Shown here one piece after another: positions 24,812 through 33,305 of a stretch of 64,000 bases of DNA; within the stretch, counting starts at the first letter, position 1; every line of letters begins with the position of its first letter. The notes beneath the pieces were generated by a model. It was not told the origin of the DNA and did no database searches. It saw only the letters and a list, made by a program, of their open reading frames with translations. The DNA is taken from positions 11,353-75,352 of the forward strand of contig JBGRQD010000018.1 in assembly GCA_041725935.1 (NCBI GenBank). The letters are read 5' to 3'. Source of the DNA: Marivita sp041725935 (lineage in GTDB: Bacteria; Pseudomonadota; Alphaproteobacteria; Rhodobacterales; Rhodobacteraceae). The position numbers and the translations under genes are program-made.

Positions 24812-26714
24812 CGCTGGTACCCTCTGCGCCGTCGGTTTGTGATGTTTCGTCTGTTGGCGCGGATTGTTCAATCATTTCTAGCGTTGTTTCGGTCTCTTCC
24901 ACGGGTTCGGGTTGCCGCAACTTGAATTCGATGCGGCGGTTGGCCTCGCGGCCTTCCTCGGTGTCGTTGGTGGCGATGGGTTGTTCTTCGCCGTAGCCGC
25001 GGACTTCGTAGCTGGCCGTCAGAACACGGCGCTGGCGCAGCGCATCGACCACGGCTTGTGCGCGTTCCTGGCTGAGCTGCAGGTTCATCACTTCGCGGCC
25101 CTGGCTGTCGGTGTGACCCGCGATCACCAGAGGAATGTCGCCGCAGAGCTGCAGCAGCTCGGCGATTTCATCCATGATGTCCTGCGTCGCAAGGTCGAGC
25201 GTGGCCGATCCGGGCTCGAAGGTGATCTTGCGGTCGCCGATGATCTCGACGATCTGCGCCTCGCATTCGGCGGGCGTGGGGATGCCCAACAGGGGATCGA
25301 GTTTTTCCTGGTAGGTGATGTCGATTTCGAACTCTTCGCTTTCGCCCAGCTTGTCGGCCAGAAGGCCCGCGATTTCCGAGCTGGCGTTCTGGTTGCCGGT
25401 GTTGCCGGTGATCGTCAGCGCGTCGGGCGTGACTGTCACAGCCCCGTTGGACAGGCGCGACAGAGCCTCGAGTCCGGCCAGAACGCGACTCGACCAGTTC
25501 GCGGGCAGGGTTTCGTCGACCCGCGCCGTGGTGCGGACGGTGGTCGATCCGAACGCGGCGCGGGCAAAGCTGTCTGCCGTTTGCCGCGCGATTTCGCTGT
25601 TGATACGTCCACGCAATTGCACGGCGCCTTCAGGGCTGCGAGTGACGGTAAATTCGGGGATGCCCTCGGGGGCGGCTTCGGGCGGTGTCGGCAGGGTCGC
25701 GTTGACCACGAAGACATCCGGCAGGTCCGTCTCCAGCTCGCCGACAATGCGGTCGAACAGCGTCTGGTCCGTGCCTTCGAGCGCAAAAAGCGTCACATCG
25801 GCGTCGGCAAAGGTGATGCTGCCGCCGCCGAGGCCGTCGATGGCGCGAATGCCCATCGCAGCGGCCATGCCCCAGTCGTTCGTCGGAGTGCCAAGGCCCA
25901 GCCGACATTCCAGCTTGCCGTCAAGACCTGCTGCAGAGGCGGCCTTGAGGATCTCTGCACGGTCGTCCTCGGTCGGGGCCGCGCAGGCGTCAAAGCGCAC
26001 ACCCTCGGCGTCCTTGATGAAACGCAGGGTGAACGGGGAAATGACCGGGCGCGGTGCCGTGATGTCGAGCGCCAGCCGCAGGGTATCATTCGCGCGGCGG
26101 GCAAGATCAGCCTCGACGCGGCGGCGGGCATCCTCGTCTTCGGCAGCGCCTTTGATCGTCACCCGACCCGCCTCGATCGAGATCTTCGACCGATCCAGCA
26201 CACGCAGCACAGATACGGCATAGCTCAACGCGTCTTCCAGCCCATCGGGCATCGGGTAATCGGCGATTTCCAGAAGGTCGGACAGGGGCGCATCGGGCAC
26301 GGCGCGTTTTATGTCCGCGATCAGTTGTTCGCGGTCCACGGCGGTGGGCAGCAGCCCGATCATCGACAACCCATTGTCGTTGCGCAGAATCTCGACCGAA
26401 AAGCGCGGCGGCACGATGCCCTCGCTGTCGACGATGTCGATCTGGTCAATCACGCGTGCAGAATCGACCACTCGTCCTGCAGCGCTGAGCGCCTGAAAAC
26501 GGGCGGCCTCGGTTGGGGCGGTGCCGATCAGGAAGACCAGCAATCCGTTGGTGTCTACGTCCGCCCAAGTCAGCGCGTCACGGTCAAGTTCGGTGCGAAT
26601 GGCCCGTTCAGAGCTTTCCTCGACGGCCTCGGCGGCCACCCAAGCGGTCCCGATACTGAGCACCGCTGCAGAGGCAAAGGCACAAAATAGGATAAAGACA
26701 GAAGACAGGCGCAT
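24798..26714 (-). CDS. OmpA-family protein with BON-like repeats
   Basis: A 638-residue envelope protein. A signal peptide or anchor (residues 1-28) is followed by several BON-like modules (for example 'ISIEAGRVTIKGAAEDEDA' and 'AVQLRGRINSEIARQTADSF') and a C-terminal OmpA peptidoglycan-binding domain: 'LVIAGHTDSQGREVMNLQLS', then 'YGEEQPIATNDTEEGREANRR', with the conserved Asp and Arg that bind diaminopimelate. It probably ties the envelope to peptidoglycan. Its stop overlaps the coiled-coil gene. Confidence 0.85.
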   Translation of the reverse strand: MRLSSVFILFCAFASAAVLSIGTAWVAAEAVEESSERAIRTELDRDALTWADVDTNGLLVFLIGTAPTEAARFQALSAAGRVVDSARVIDQIDIVDSEGIVPPRFSVEILRNDNGLSMIGLLPTAVDREQLIADIKRAVPDAPLSDLLEIADYPMPDGLEDALSYAVSVLRVLDRSKISIEAGRVTIKGAAEDEDARRRVEADLARRANDTLRLALDITAPRPVISPFTLRFIKDAEGVRFDACAAPTEDDRAEILKAASAAGLDGKLECRLGLGTPTNDWGMAAAMGIRAIDGLGGGSITFADADVTLFALEGTDQTLFDRIVGELETDLPDVFVVNATLPTPPEAAPEGIPEFTVTRSPEGAVQLRGRINSEIARQTADSFARAAFGSTTVRTTARVDETLPANWSSRVLAGLEALSRLSNGAVTVTPDALTITGNTGNQNASSEIAGLLADKLGESEEFEIDITYQEKLDPLLGIPTPAECEAQIVEIIGDRKITFEPGSATLDLATQDIMDEIAELLQLCGDIPLVIAGHTDSQGREVMNLQLSQERAQAVVDALRQRRVLTASYEVRGYGEEQPIATNDTEEGREANRRIEFKLRQPEPVEETETTLEMIEQSAPTDETSQTDGAEGTSDGQN

Positions 26715-26773
26715 CCGCGTTCCGCGTCAATTACGATTGGCAAAGCGATACGCCGCAGCGCCCCCGAGTGCAA

Positions 26774-27739
26774 TCACGCGAACAGCGCAGCGGCGAAAAA
26801 CAGCACAGGGATCAGACCCGCGTCCCGGTTGGACCGGAAAAGCGCGAGCAGGCCATCCATGTCGTCCAGTTTCAACCGCCGCATCTGCCACATCATGTGC
26901 CAGCCCATCGCCCAGGGCCCGCCCAGCGCGATCACCAGCGCTAGGATCTCTCCGCTCGGGGCGGCAAGGATGATCGCAAAGCCCATCAGCGCCACGGTCA
27001 GGACAAGGAACCAGGCCAGATATCTTGGGGTCTGTTCGCCGAAGAGACGAGCGGTGGATTTCACGCCGATCAGGGCGTCGTCTTCCTTGTCCTGATGGGC
27101 ATAGATCGTGTCATAGAACAGCGTCCATGCCATGCCCGCCAGATAGAGTGAGACCGCAGGCCATTGCAATTGGCCGGTATGCGCCGTCCACGCCAGAAGC
27201 GCGCCCCAGTTGAAAGCAATGCCCAGGAACACCTGCGGCCACCACGTGAACCGCTTGGCAAAGGGATAGATCGCCACCGGCACAAGCGCGATGATCCCGA
27301 GCAGGATCGCCTGCAGTGGAAAGGTGATCAGGATGAGGAAGGCCACGAGCGACTGGATCACCGCCCAGGCCAGCGCCTGTTTCACCGTGACCTGACCCGA
27401 GGGAATCGGCCGTGACGCGGTGCGGGCGACCGAGCCGTCGATGTCGCGGTCGGTGATGTCGTTCCATGTGCAGCCCGCACCGCGCATCAGGAAGGCACCA
27501 ATGCCGCAACCAAGGATGATCCACGCATCGAAGAGCCGCATCTCGCCGATGTGGAACATCGCCAGCAGCGTGCCCCAGACGCAGGGCAGATAGAGCAGCC
27601 ATGTGCCGATGGGCCGATCCGCGCGGCTGAGGCGGAGATAGGGGCGCGACCATGCGGGGGCATGGCTGTCGACCCAATTGCCCGTGACGGCATCTGCGAC
27701 CTGACCGCTCTGGTCTGGTGAAATCTGCGGGCCGGGCAT
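26774..27739 (-). CDS. ubiA: 4-hydroxybenzoate polyprenyltransferase
   Basis: A 321-residue integral membrane prenyltransferase of ubiquinone synthesis. The two Asp-rich motifs are present: 'GAGCTWNDITDRDIDG' (NDxxDxxxD) and 'YDTIYAHQDKEDD' (DxxxD type), with about eight membrane helices. I start at ATG 27739, with GGAG 8 bases upstream. The divergent rsmE starts only 12 bases away, so each gene's promoter must overlap the other's coding region. Confidence 0.92.
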   Translation of the reverse strand: MPGPQISPDQSGQVADAVTGNWVDSHAPAWSRPYLRLSRADRPIGTWLLYLPCVWGTLLAMFHIGEMRLFDAWIILGCGIGAFLMRGAGCTWNDITDRDIDGSVARTASRPIPSGQVTVKQALAWAVIQSLVAFLILITFPLQAILLGIIALVPVAIYPFAKRFTWWPQVFLGIAFNWGALLAWTAHTGQLQWPAVSLYLAGMAWTLFYDTIYAHQDKEDDALIGVKSTARLFGEQTPRYLAWFLVLTVALMGFAIILAAPSGEILALVIALGGPWAMGWHMMWQMRRLKLDDMDGLLALFRSNRDAGLIPVLFFAAALFA

Positions 27740-27751
27740 ATGTGTTGCTCC

Positions 27752-28483
27752 ATGAATTCGAAGACGCGTGCAAAAGTCAGGCTTTTTGTAGAGCAGCCGC
27801 TTGGGGCGGTACAACCGGTTCCTCTGACGCGGGAGCAGGCGCATTACCTTTTCGGCGTGATGCGTATGGGTGTGGGCGATCCGGTGGCGCTGTTCAACGG
27901 GCGCGACGGCGAATGGCAGGCCGAGGTCGCCGAGGCCGGAAAGCGCGGGGGCATTCTGGTGTGCCGCGAGCAGTCCCAGCCGCAGACGGTGCCGCCAGAC
28001 CTGTGGCTGCTGTTTGCGCCGATCAAGAAGGCGCGGACCGATTTCATTGTGGAAAAGGCCGTCGAGATGGGGGCGCGGCGCGTGGTGCCGGTGCAGACGG
28101 CGCACACCAATTCCGAACGCATCCGGCAGGACCGGCTTCAGGCGCATGCGATTGAGGCGGCCGAGCAATGCGGCGGCGTATTCGTGCCCGAGGTGGCCGA
28201 CCTGACCCGGCTGGACCGGCTGCTGGACAAATGGGATAGCGCGCGGCGGATCGCTTTTTGCGACGAAGCGCTGGCCGGGGAAACCGGGCGCCTGCCCGAT
28301 GTGCCGGGACCCTGGGCGATTCTGATCGGTCCCGAGGGCGGGTTTTCCGAAGACGAACGCAAACGGCTGCGGGGGATGGAGCATGCCACTCCGATCAGCC
28401 TTGGCCCGCGCATCCTGCGCGCCGACACGGCGGCGGTGGCAGCGTTGACGCTTTGGCAGAGCACTTTGGGGGACTGGGCGTGA
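27752..28483 (+). CDS. rsmE: 16S rRNA (uracil(1498)-N(3))-methyltransferase
   Basis: A 243-residue SPOUT methyltransferase that methylates U1498 of 16S rRNA. An N-terminal PUA-like domain (1-75) precedes the knotted SAM domain: 'PIKKARTDFIVEKAVEMGA', 'SERIRQDRLQAHAIEAAEQ', 'LIGPEGGFSEDE' and 'LGPRILRADTAAVAAL', all diagnostic. I start at ATG 27752; another ATG at 27740 would add four residues and leave no gap to ubiA. A pair of perfect inverted repeats lies just downstream. Confidence 0.92.
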   Translation: MNSKTRAKVRLFVEQPLGAVQPVPLTREQAHYLFGVMRMGVGDPVALFNGRDGEWQAEVAEAGKRGGILVCREQSQPQTVPPDLWLLFAPIKKARTDFIVEKAVEMGARRVVPVQTAHTNSERIRQDRLQAHAIEAAEQCGGVFVPEVADLTRLDRLLDKWDSARRIAFCDEALAGETGRLPDVPGPWAILIGPEGGFSEDERKRLRGMEHATPISLGPRILRADTAAVAALTLWQSTLGDWA

Positions 28484-28486
28484 CGG

Positions 28487-28528
28487 CGTTTCGGTCAACC
28501 GAAACGCACGCATCCGTCGACGGATGCG
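28487..28528. repeat. Two adjacent perfect inverted repeats
   Basis: First: arms CGTTTCGGT and ACCGAAACG with a 2-base loop (28487-28506). Second, two bases later: a 20-bp uninterrupted palindrome (28509-28528) centred on GTCGAC. There is no T-run. Such paired palindromes in an intergenic gap resemble dispersed REP-like elements; they may also act as an RNA stem after rsmE. Confidence 0.5.
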
Positions 28529-28547
28529 GCGCGCGCAGGGATACCCC

Positions 28548-29078
28548 ATGAGCTTTATCCGGCCGGAAATACGCGCGGCGATCCTGCGCTGGCGCGAGGC
28601 GCTGGTCGGGGCGGCGGTCCTTCTGCTGGGGCTATACTGGAGCTTTGGCCTGAGGCCGGGACTTCTGTCCTGGATCGGGTATCTTGCACTGTTCCTCGGT
28701 GCGGCGCTGTTCTTTGCCGGGTTGCAGCGCGGTCGCGCCCGTGTCGGCGGCGGTGGTCCGGGCGTGGTGCAGGTGGTGGAACGGCGGATCGGCTATTTCG
28801 GTCCGCTGAACGGTGGGCTGGTCGATCTGGACGCGATCACCTCGCTGAGCCTCGATCCCACGGAACATCCCCGCCACTGGGTCATCACCCACGAACATGG
28901 CCCGGCTTTGCACATTCCGGTCAATGCCGAGGGCGCAGATGTGCTGTTCGACACCTTTGCCAGCCTGCCCGGCCTGAGCCCCGGGCGTGTCGCTTCGACC
29001 TTGAAACACGAGGGCACCGCGCCAATTGTGCTGTGGCGCAGGCCTGACCTTGAAAAACGCATCGCGCGCCTGCATTGA
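28548..29078 (+). CDS. Hypothetical membrane protein
   Basis: A 176-residue protein with two adjacent membrane helices (residues 20-60, 'VGAAVLLLGLYWSFG' and 'WIGYLALFLGAALFFAG') and a soluble domain after them ('VQVVERRIGYFGPLNGG', 'HIPVNAEGADVLFDTFASLPG'). I do not recognise the family. AGGG lies upstream of ATG 28548. It sits between rsmE and gshA on the same strand and could be cotranscribed with either. The pattern resembles PH-like membrane proteins, but this is only an impression. Confidence 0.72.
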   Translation: MSFIRPEIRAAILRWREALVGAAVLLLGLYWSFGLRPGLLSWIGYLALFLGAALFFAGLQRGRARVGGGGPGVVQVVERRIGYFGPLNGGLVDLDAITSLSLDPTEHPRHWVITHEHGPALHIPVNAEGADVLFDTFASLPGLSPGRVASTLKHEGTAPIVLWRRPDLEKRIARLH

Positions 29079-29141
29079 CAGCCCGAAGAAATCAGCCCAA
29101 GGCTTCCCCCGATCAACGAGCAGACAGACCGGAGACGCGCC

Positions 29142-30512
29142 ATGTCCATCCCACAGTCCGGTGGCGGGCCCATCGAAAATATCGACCAGTTGGCCGAATA
29201 TCTGGCGTCCGGTTGCAAGCCCAAAGACGATTGGCGCATTGGCACCGAGCACGAGAAATTTGGCTATTGCAAGGACACGCTGCGTCCCCTGCCCTATGAG
29301 GGCAAACGGTCGATCCTTGCCGTGCTCGAAGGGCTGCGCGATGCGCATGGCTGGGAGCCGGTCACCGAAGGCGGCAACCTGATCGGGCTGGTCAAGGACG
29401 GTGCAAACATCTCGCTTGAACCGGGTGGTCAGTTGGAACTGTCCGGCGCACCTCTCGAAACCATTCACCAGACCTGCGACGAGGTGAACGATCACCTGCG
29501 CGACGTGAAGGACATTTCCGACAAGATCGGTGTGGGCTTCATCGGTCTGGGCGCGGCCCCGATCTGGCAACACGAAGACATGCCGCTCATGCCCAAGGGG
29601 CGCTACAAGCTGATGGACAGCTACATGGAAAAGGTCGGCACGGCCGGCACGACCATGATGCGGCGGACCTGTACGGTTCAGGTGAACCTCGATTTCTCGT
29701 CCGAGGCGGACATGGTGCAGAAGATGCGCGTGGCGCTGGCATTGCAGCCGGTGGCGAATGCCCTGTTTGCCACGTCGCCGTTTTTCGAGGGCAAACTGAA
29801 CGGCCACAAGAGCTGGCGCGGGCGCGTGTGGCGGCATCTGGACGATGCGCGTACGGGGATGCTGCCCTTTGTGTTCGAGGACGGTTTCGGGTTCGAGGCC
29901 TGGGTGCAATACGCGCTCGATGTGCCGATGTATTTCGTCTACCGCGACGGCGTTTATCACAACGCGCTGGGGCAGTCGTTCCGCGATTTCCTCAAGGGTG
30001 AACTGCCTGCGATGCCGGGTGAAATCCCGACACTTTCGGATTGGGCCGATCACCTGACGACGATCTTTCCCGAGGCGCGGGTCAAGAAATACATCGAGAT
30101 GCGCGGAGCCGATGGCGGCCCGTGGCGGCGGCTGTGCGCTCTGCCCGCGTTCTGGGTTGGCCTGACCTATGATCAGGGCGCATTGGATGCGGCGTGGGAT
30201 CTGGTCAAGGATTGGGATGCCGAAACCCGCGAGGCCCTGCGCGTGGCCGCGTCGGTCGACGGGCTGCACGCCAAGGTCAACGGCATCGACATGCTGGATC
30301 TCGCGCGCGAGACACTCAGGATTTCCGAGGCGGGTCTGGTTGCGCGTGCACGTCCCGGAGCGGGTGGGCTTGTCCCGGACGAGACCCATTTCCTCAATGC
30401 GCTGAAAGACAGCGTGGAGACCGGCAAGACCCTCGCTGATGAGCTGATTGACCATTACAAGGGCGATTGGAACGGCGATCTGACGCGGATCTACAGCGAA
30501 TACAGCTACTGA
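29142..30512 (+). CDS. gshA: Glutamate-cysteine ligase
   Basis: A 456-residue GCS2-type (plant/alphaproteobacterial) ligase that joins glutamate and cysteine, the first step of glutathione synthesis. Diagnostic stretches: 'DWRIGTEHEKFGY' (glutamate and metal binding), 'SLEPGGQLELSGAP', 'KGRYKLMDSYMEKVGTAG' and 'MMRRTCTVQVNLDFSSEADM'. It ends at a strong bidirectional terminator shared with the convergent gamma-glutamyltransferase gene. A gshB is not in the window. Confidence 0.94.
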   Translation: MSIPQSGGGPIENIDQLAEYLASGCKPKDDWRIGTEHEKFGYCKDTLRPLPYEGKRSILAVLEGLRDAHGWEPVTEGGNLIGLVKDGANISLEPGGQLELSGAPLETIHQTCDEVNDHLRDVKDISDKIGVGFIGLGAAPIWQHEDMPLMPKGRYKLMDSYMEKVGTAGTTMMRRTCTVQVNLDFSSEADMVQKMRVALALQPVANALFATSPFFEGKLNGHKSWRGRVWRHLDDARTGMLPFVFEDGFGFEAWVQYALDVPMYFVYRDGVYHNALGQSFRDFLKGELPAMPGEIPTLSDWADHLTTIFPEARVKKYIEMRGADGGPWRRLCALPAFWVGLTYDQGALDAAWDLVKDWDAETREALRVAASVDGLHAKVNGIDMLDLARETLRISEAGLVARARPGAGGLVPDETHFLNALKDSVETGKTLADELIDHYKGDWNGDLTRIYSEYSY

Positions 30513-30521
30513 CGTCCAAGA

Positions 30522-30547
30522 AAAAAGCCGCCTTTCGGCGGCTTTTT
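30522..30547. terminator. Bidirectional terminator between gshA and ggt
   Basis: Eleven-base arms (AAAAAGCCGCC and complement) around a TTTC loop, with T-runs on both strands. It separates convergent transcripts ending at 30512 and 30570. Confidence 0.9.
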
Positions 30548-30569
30548 CCATCTCGATTTCGCGACCTGA

Positions 30570-32147
30570 TCAGTACCCGATCGCGCAGCCATCCTTGCGG
30601 GGGTCGGACGCGCCTTCAAGAACGCCGTGGTCGTGGATCATGATCGCCTGAGCGCCGCCGATGGCCACCTCGGGTGTTTCCACCACGTGCCCCATATCGG
30701 CCAGTTCAGCGCGCACGGTGTCAGAATAGCCACGTTCCACCATCAGCTTGCCGTTCTCGGCGAAGCAGCGCGGTGCATCCAGCGCCGCCTGCGGGGTAAG
30801 CCCGAAATCCGTCAGGTTGGTGACCGCCCGCGCATGACCGCAGGCCTGGTACTGCCCGCCCATCACACCGAACGGCACCGACACGCGACCGGAATCGCGC
30901 AGCATGCCCGGAATGATCGTGTGCATCGGCCGTTTGCCACCGCCATATTCGTTGGCGTGCCCTTCTTGCAGGGTAAAGCCCGCGCCACGGTTCTGGAACA
31001 GGACGCCGAATTTTTCCGACGCGATGCCCGATCCGAAGCTGTGGAAGATCGAATAGATCAACGACACAACCGTGCGGTCCTTGTCGACCACGGTGATGTA
31101 GATCGTGTCCTTGTGCACCGCTTCGCTGATGGCGGCGGGACCGGTCATCGCTTTCTTCGGGTCGATCAGCGCCGCCAGCCTTTGCGCGGTGTCCATCGAC
31201 AGCATGTGATCCAGCTTGGTCATGTGATCGGGATCGGCCACGAACCGGTTGCGGGCGTCATAGGCCAGCTTGGTCGCCTCGGCCTCGATATGCGCGCGTT
31301 CGGCTCCGAAGGGATCAAGCGACGCGATGTCGAACTGCGACAGGATGTTGAGCAGCAGGATCGCTGTCGCGCCCTGCCCGTTCGGCGCGTGTTCGAGCAA
31401 TTCGCGCCCTTGATACGTGCCGCTGATCGGTGCGCCGGTGGTGGTTGCCGTGTTGGCGAAATCGGCTTCGCTGTGCTTGCCGCCCAGAGCGTTGAGCGTG
31501 GCCAGCATGTCCTCGGCCACTTCGCCCTTGTAGAATCCGTCACGGCCCTCCTTGGCGATGCGGCGCAGCACTTCGGCATTGCCCGGCAGCTGGAACACCT
31601 GTCCGCGCTTGGGCGCTGATCCCTGCACAAGGAAATGCGACTGTGCATGGCCTTGCAGCAGGTGGGCGTTGTTGTTCCAGTCCCACGCGACACGGTCCGC
31701 CACAGGCAGGCCGTTCTCCATGTAGTCGATCGCCGGGGCAAGGCTGTCGGCGATGCCAAGACGGCCCCATTTTTCGGACATGGTGCAGAACGCGTCGATG
31801 GCACCGGGCACGGTCACCGCTTCGGGACCGTAGAGCGGCACTGTCGTCTCGCCCTTGCTGCGGAGGTCGTCGGCTGTGGCGGCGGCCGGTGCGCGGCCTG
31901 ATCCATTGATCCCGATCACGTCATCGCCACCCGCAGGCGAGATCAGCGCAAAGCAGTCGCCGCCAATTCCAGTCATCGCCGGTTCGGCCTGACCCAGAAT
32001 CACCGCGCCCGCAATGGCTGCGTCAACGGCGTTGCCCCCGCGCTTGACGATATCGATGGCCGCTTGTGCCGCGAGCGGGTGCGACGTCGCACACATCCCG
32101 TTTGTTGCCAGCACCGCAGATCGGCCCGGCAGTTGAAAATCGCGCAT
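30570..32147 (-). CDS. ggt: Gamma-glutamyltransferase
   Basis: A 525-residue Ntn hydrolase precursor that cleaves glutathione and other gamma-glutamyl compounds. The self-cleavage site and nucleophile Thr lie in 'KDTIYITVVDKD' (about residue 340-350), where many homologues have 'GTTHLSVVD'; the downstream 'IFHSFGSGIASEKFG' and 'QNRGAGF' belong to the small subunit. No signal peptide is visible at the chosen start, so the protein may be cytoplasmic. The longer frame up to 32246 is not family-like. It is convergent with gshA. Confidence 0.9.
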   Translation of the reverse strand: MRDFQLPGRSAVLATNGMCATSHPLAAQAAIDIVKRGGNAVDAAIAGAVILGQAEPAMTGIGGDCFALISPAGGDDVIGINGSGRAPAAATADDLRSKGETTVPLYGPEAVTVPGAIDAFCTMSEKWGRLGIADSLAPAIDYMENGLPVADRVAWDWNNNAHLLQGHAQSHFLVQGSAPKRGQVFQLPGNAEVLRRIAKEGRDGFYKGEVAEDMLATLNALGGKHSEADFANTATTTGAPISGTYQGRELLEHAPNGQGATAILLLNILSQFDIASLDPFGAERAHIEAEATKLAYDARNRFVADPDHMTKLDHMLSMDTAQRLAALIDPKKAMTGPAAISEAVHKDTIYITVVDKDRTVVSLIYSIFHSFGSGIASEKFGVLFQNRGAGFTLQEGHANEYGGGKRPMHTIIPGMLRDSGRVSVPFGVMGGQYQACGHARAVTNLTDFGLTPQAALDAPRCFAENGKLMVERGYSDTVRAELADMGHVVETPEVAIGGAQAIMIHDHGVLEGASDPRKDGCAIGY

Positions 32148-32462
32148 AGGTTCTGTCCCTTCCCTTTTGCGGGCCAAAATAGGCAGACGCGGGGTCAGGT
32201 CAATCAGATGATGGGAGGGGGAAGGGGTTACCTCGACGCCGCACACTGGGTGGGGGCTGTTAACGGTACGACGTCGAGGTGAAGCTTTGTGCAGCTACCC
32301 TTACGTTTTCACCTCAAACCAAGGCCACAGTTCGGAGCGATTGCGACCATTTCTTGTCAGCGTTTCCATAAAACAGGATAAAATATCCCTTAATTTCATG
32401 ACTATTTCCGATGCGTCGACAATCGCAGGAAACATGGCGAAATGGCGTCAGCTAGACTGAGT
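32148..32462. other. Intergenic region upstream of ggt
   Basis: A 315-base gap between ggt and the HATPase gene, both leftward. It holds an inverted repeat, ACCTCGACG at 32230-32238 and its complement at 32272-32280, with a 33-base loop. The right part is AT-richer. I see no gene. Confidence 0.45.
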
Positions 32463-32915
32463 TCAGGGGATGCGAAAGAGCAGGCAAAGATGGTTCTGAC
32501 CGGCTGTGCGCGCGTGTCTTGTCCTTGATGCAAGGGCGCGAATCAAGAACCAGCCATAGCCACCTTCGCTCTGGGCTTGGGGATCGGGCACCTGCCCGGC
32601 AGGATTCGCGCCCTCGGAAAACGGATTCCCCCAATCAGTCAGGTGTAGGCACAGGCTGGTTCTGGTCAAAGTCACACGCAGCGTCACGGTGCCGAATCCC
32701 GGACCGGCATAGGCGTGTTCCACGATGTTGTTGATCGCCTCGGCCAGCACGATCTGCACATCGTCGCGCAGGGATGCGGCGCCGGACTGTGCCAAAGCGC
32801 GATCCACCTTGTGCAACAGATCGGGAGTCAGCCTGTCCAGCGCGGGCACGCAGAGGTCAACAAGACAGGATCGATCAGGTCTTGTCGGGGGCAAGGGCCT
32901 GCACCGCATCGGCAT
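32463..32915 (-). CDS. RsbW-like anti-sigma regulatory kinase (HATPase)
   Basis: A 150-residue protein with a GHKL ATPase fold. The N-box is 'LAEAINNIVEHAY', with the Glu and Asn that bind Mg-ATP; a glycine-rich 'SEGGYGWFLIRALAS' is the G2-type box. This is the serine kinase/anti-sigma partner of a partner-switching module. It overlaps the upstream STAS gene by up to 41 bases (the start at 32915 or an ATG at 32909). No PP2C phosphatase or sigma gene is adjacent, so the regulated target is not visible. Confidence 0.82.
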   Translation of the reverse strand: MPMRCRPLPPTRPDRSCLVDLCVPALDRLTPDLLHKVDRALAQSGAASLRDDVQIVLAEAINNIVEHAYAGPGFGTVTLRVTLTRTSLCLHLTDWGNPFSEGANPAGQVPDPQAQSEGGYGWFLIRALASRTRHARTAGQNHLCLLFRIP

Positions 32916-33213
32916 GGATCGTAAAGATCGTGTCCATCCGCGTCAGGCGAAACACCTTATCCACGATGGGTTGCAGCGCGGCCAGTTCCAGCGTCTGACC
33001 GGGCCTGAGCTGTTTCATCGACGCGACGACAGCGCCCAGCCCACTTGAGTCGATAAAAATGACCTGTTGCAGATCGAGGATGTACCGCCCTTCGCCGCGC
33101 GTGGTGAGCGCCCTCATCTCCTCCTTGAACTGAAGGGCGGTGGGCGCGTCGATGCGCGCGGCGTTGACGCGAATGAGAGTGGCAGCGGCGTGACGTTGGA
33201 CGATCAGTTCCAT
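32875..33213 (-). CDS. STAS-domain anti-anti-sigma factor
   Basis: A 112-residue STAS protein. 'FIDSSGLGAVV' carries the phosphorylatable serine (S56, after D55), as in SpoIIAA/RsbV. In the unphosphorylated state such proteins bind the HATPase kinase and free its target. The kinase gene follows with overlap. It is divergent from the thiolase gene. Confidence 0.86.
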   Translation of the reverse strand: MELIVQRHAAATLIRVNAARIDAPTALQFKEEMRALTTRGEGRYILDLQQVIFIDSSGLGAVVASMKQLRPGQTLELAALQPIVDKVFRLTRMDTIFTIHADAVQALAPDKT

Positions 33214-33305
33214 GGTGCCTCGACAATTGATGTGTCGGACACCCTAGACGCCAATCCTTACCATCCGGTATGCAAGGCCCAACACCGAAACCGGGAGGAC
33301 ATCAC

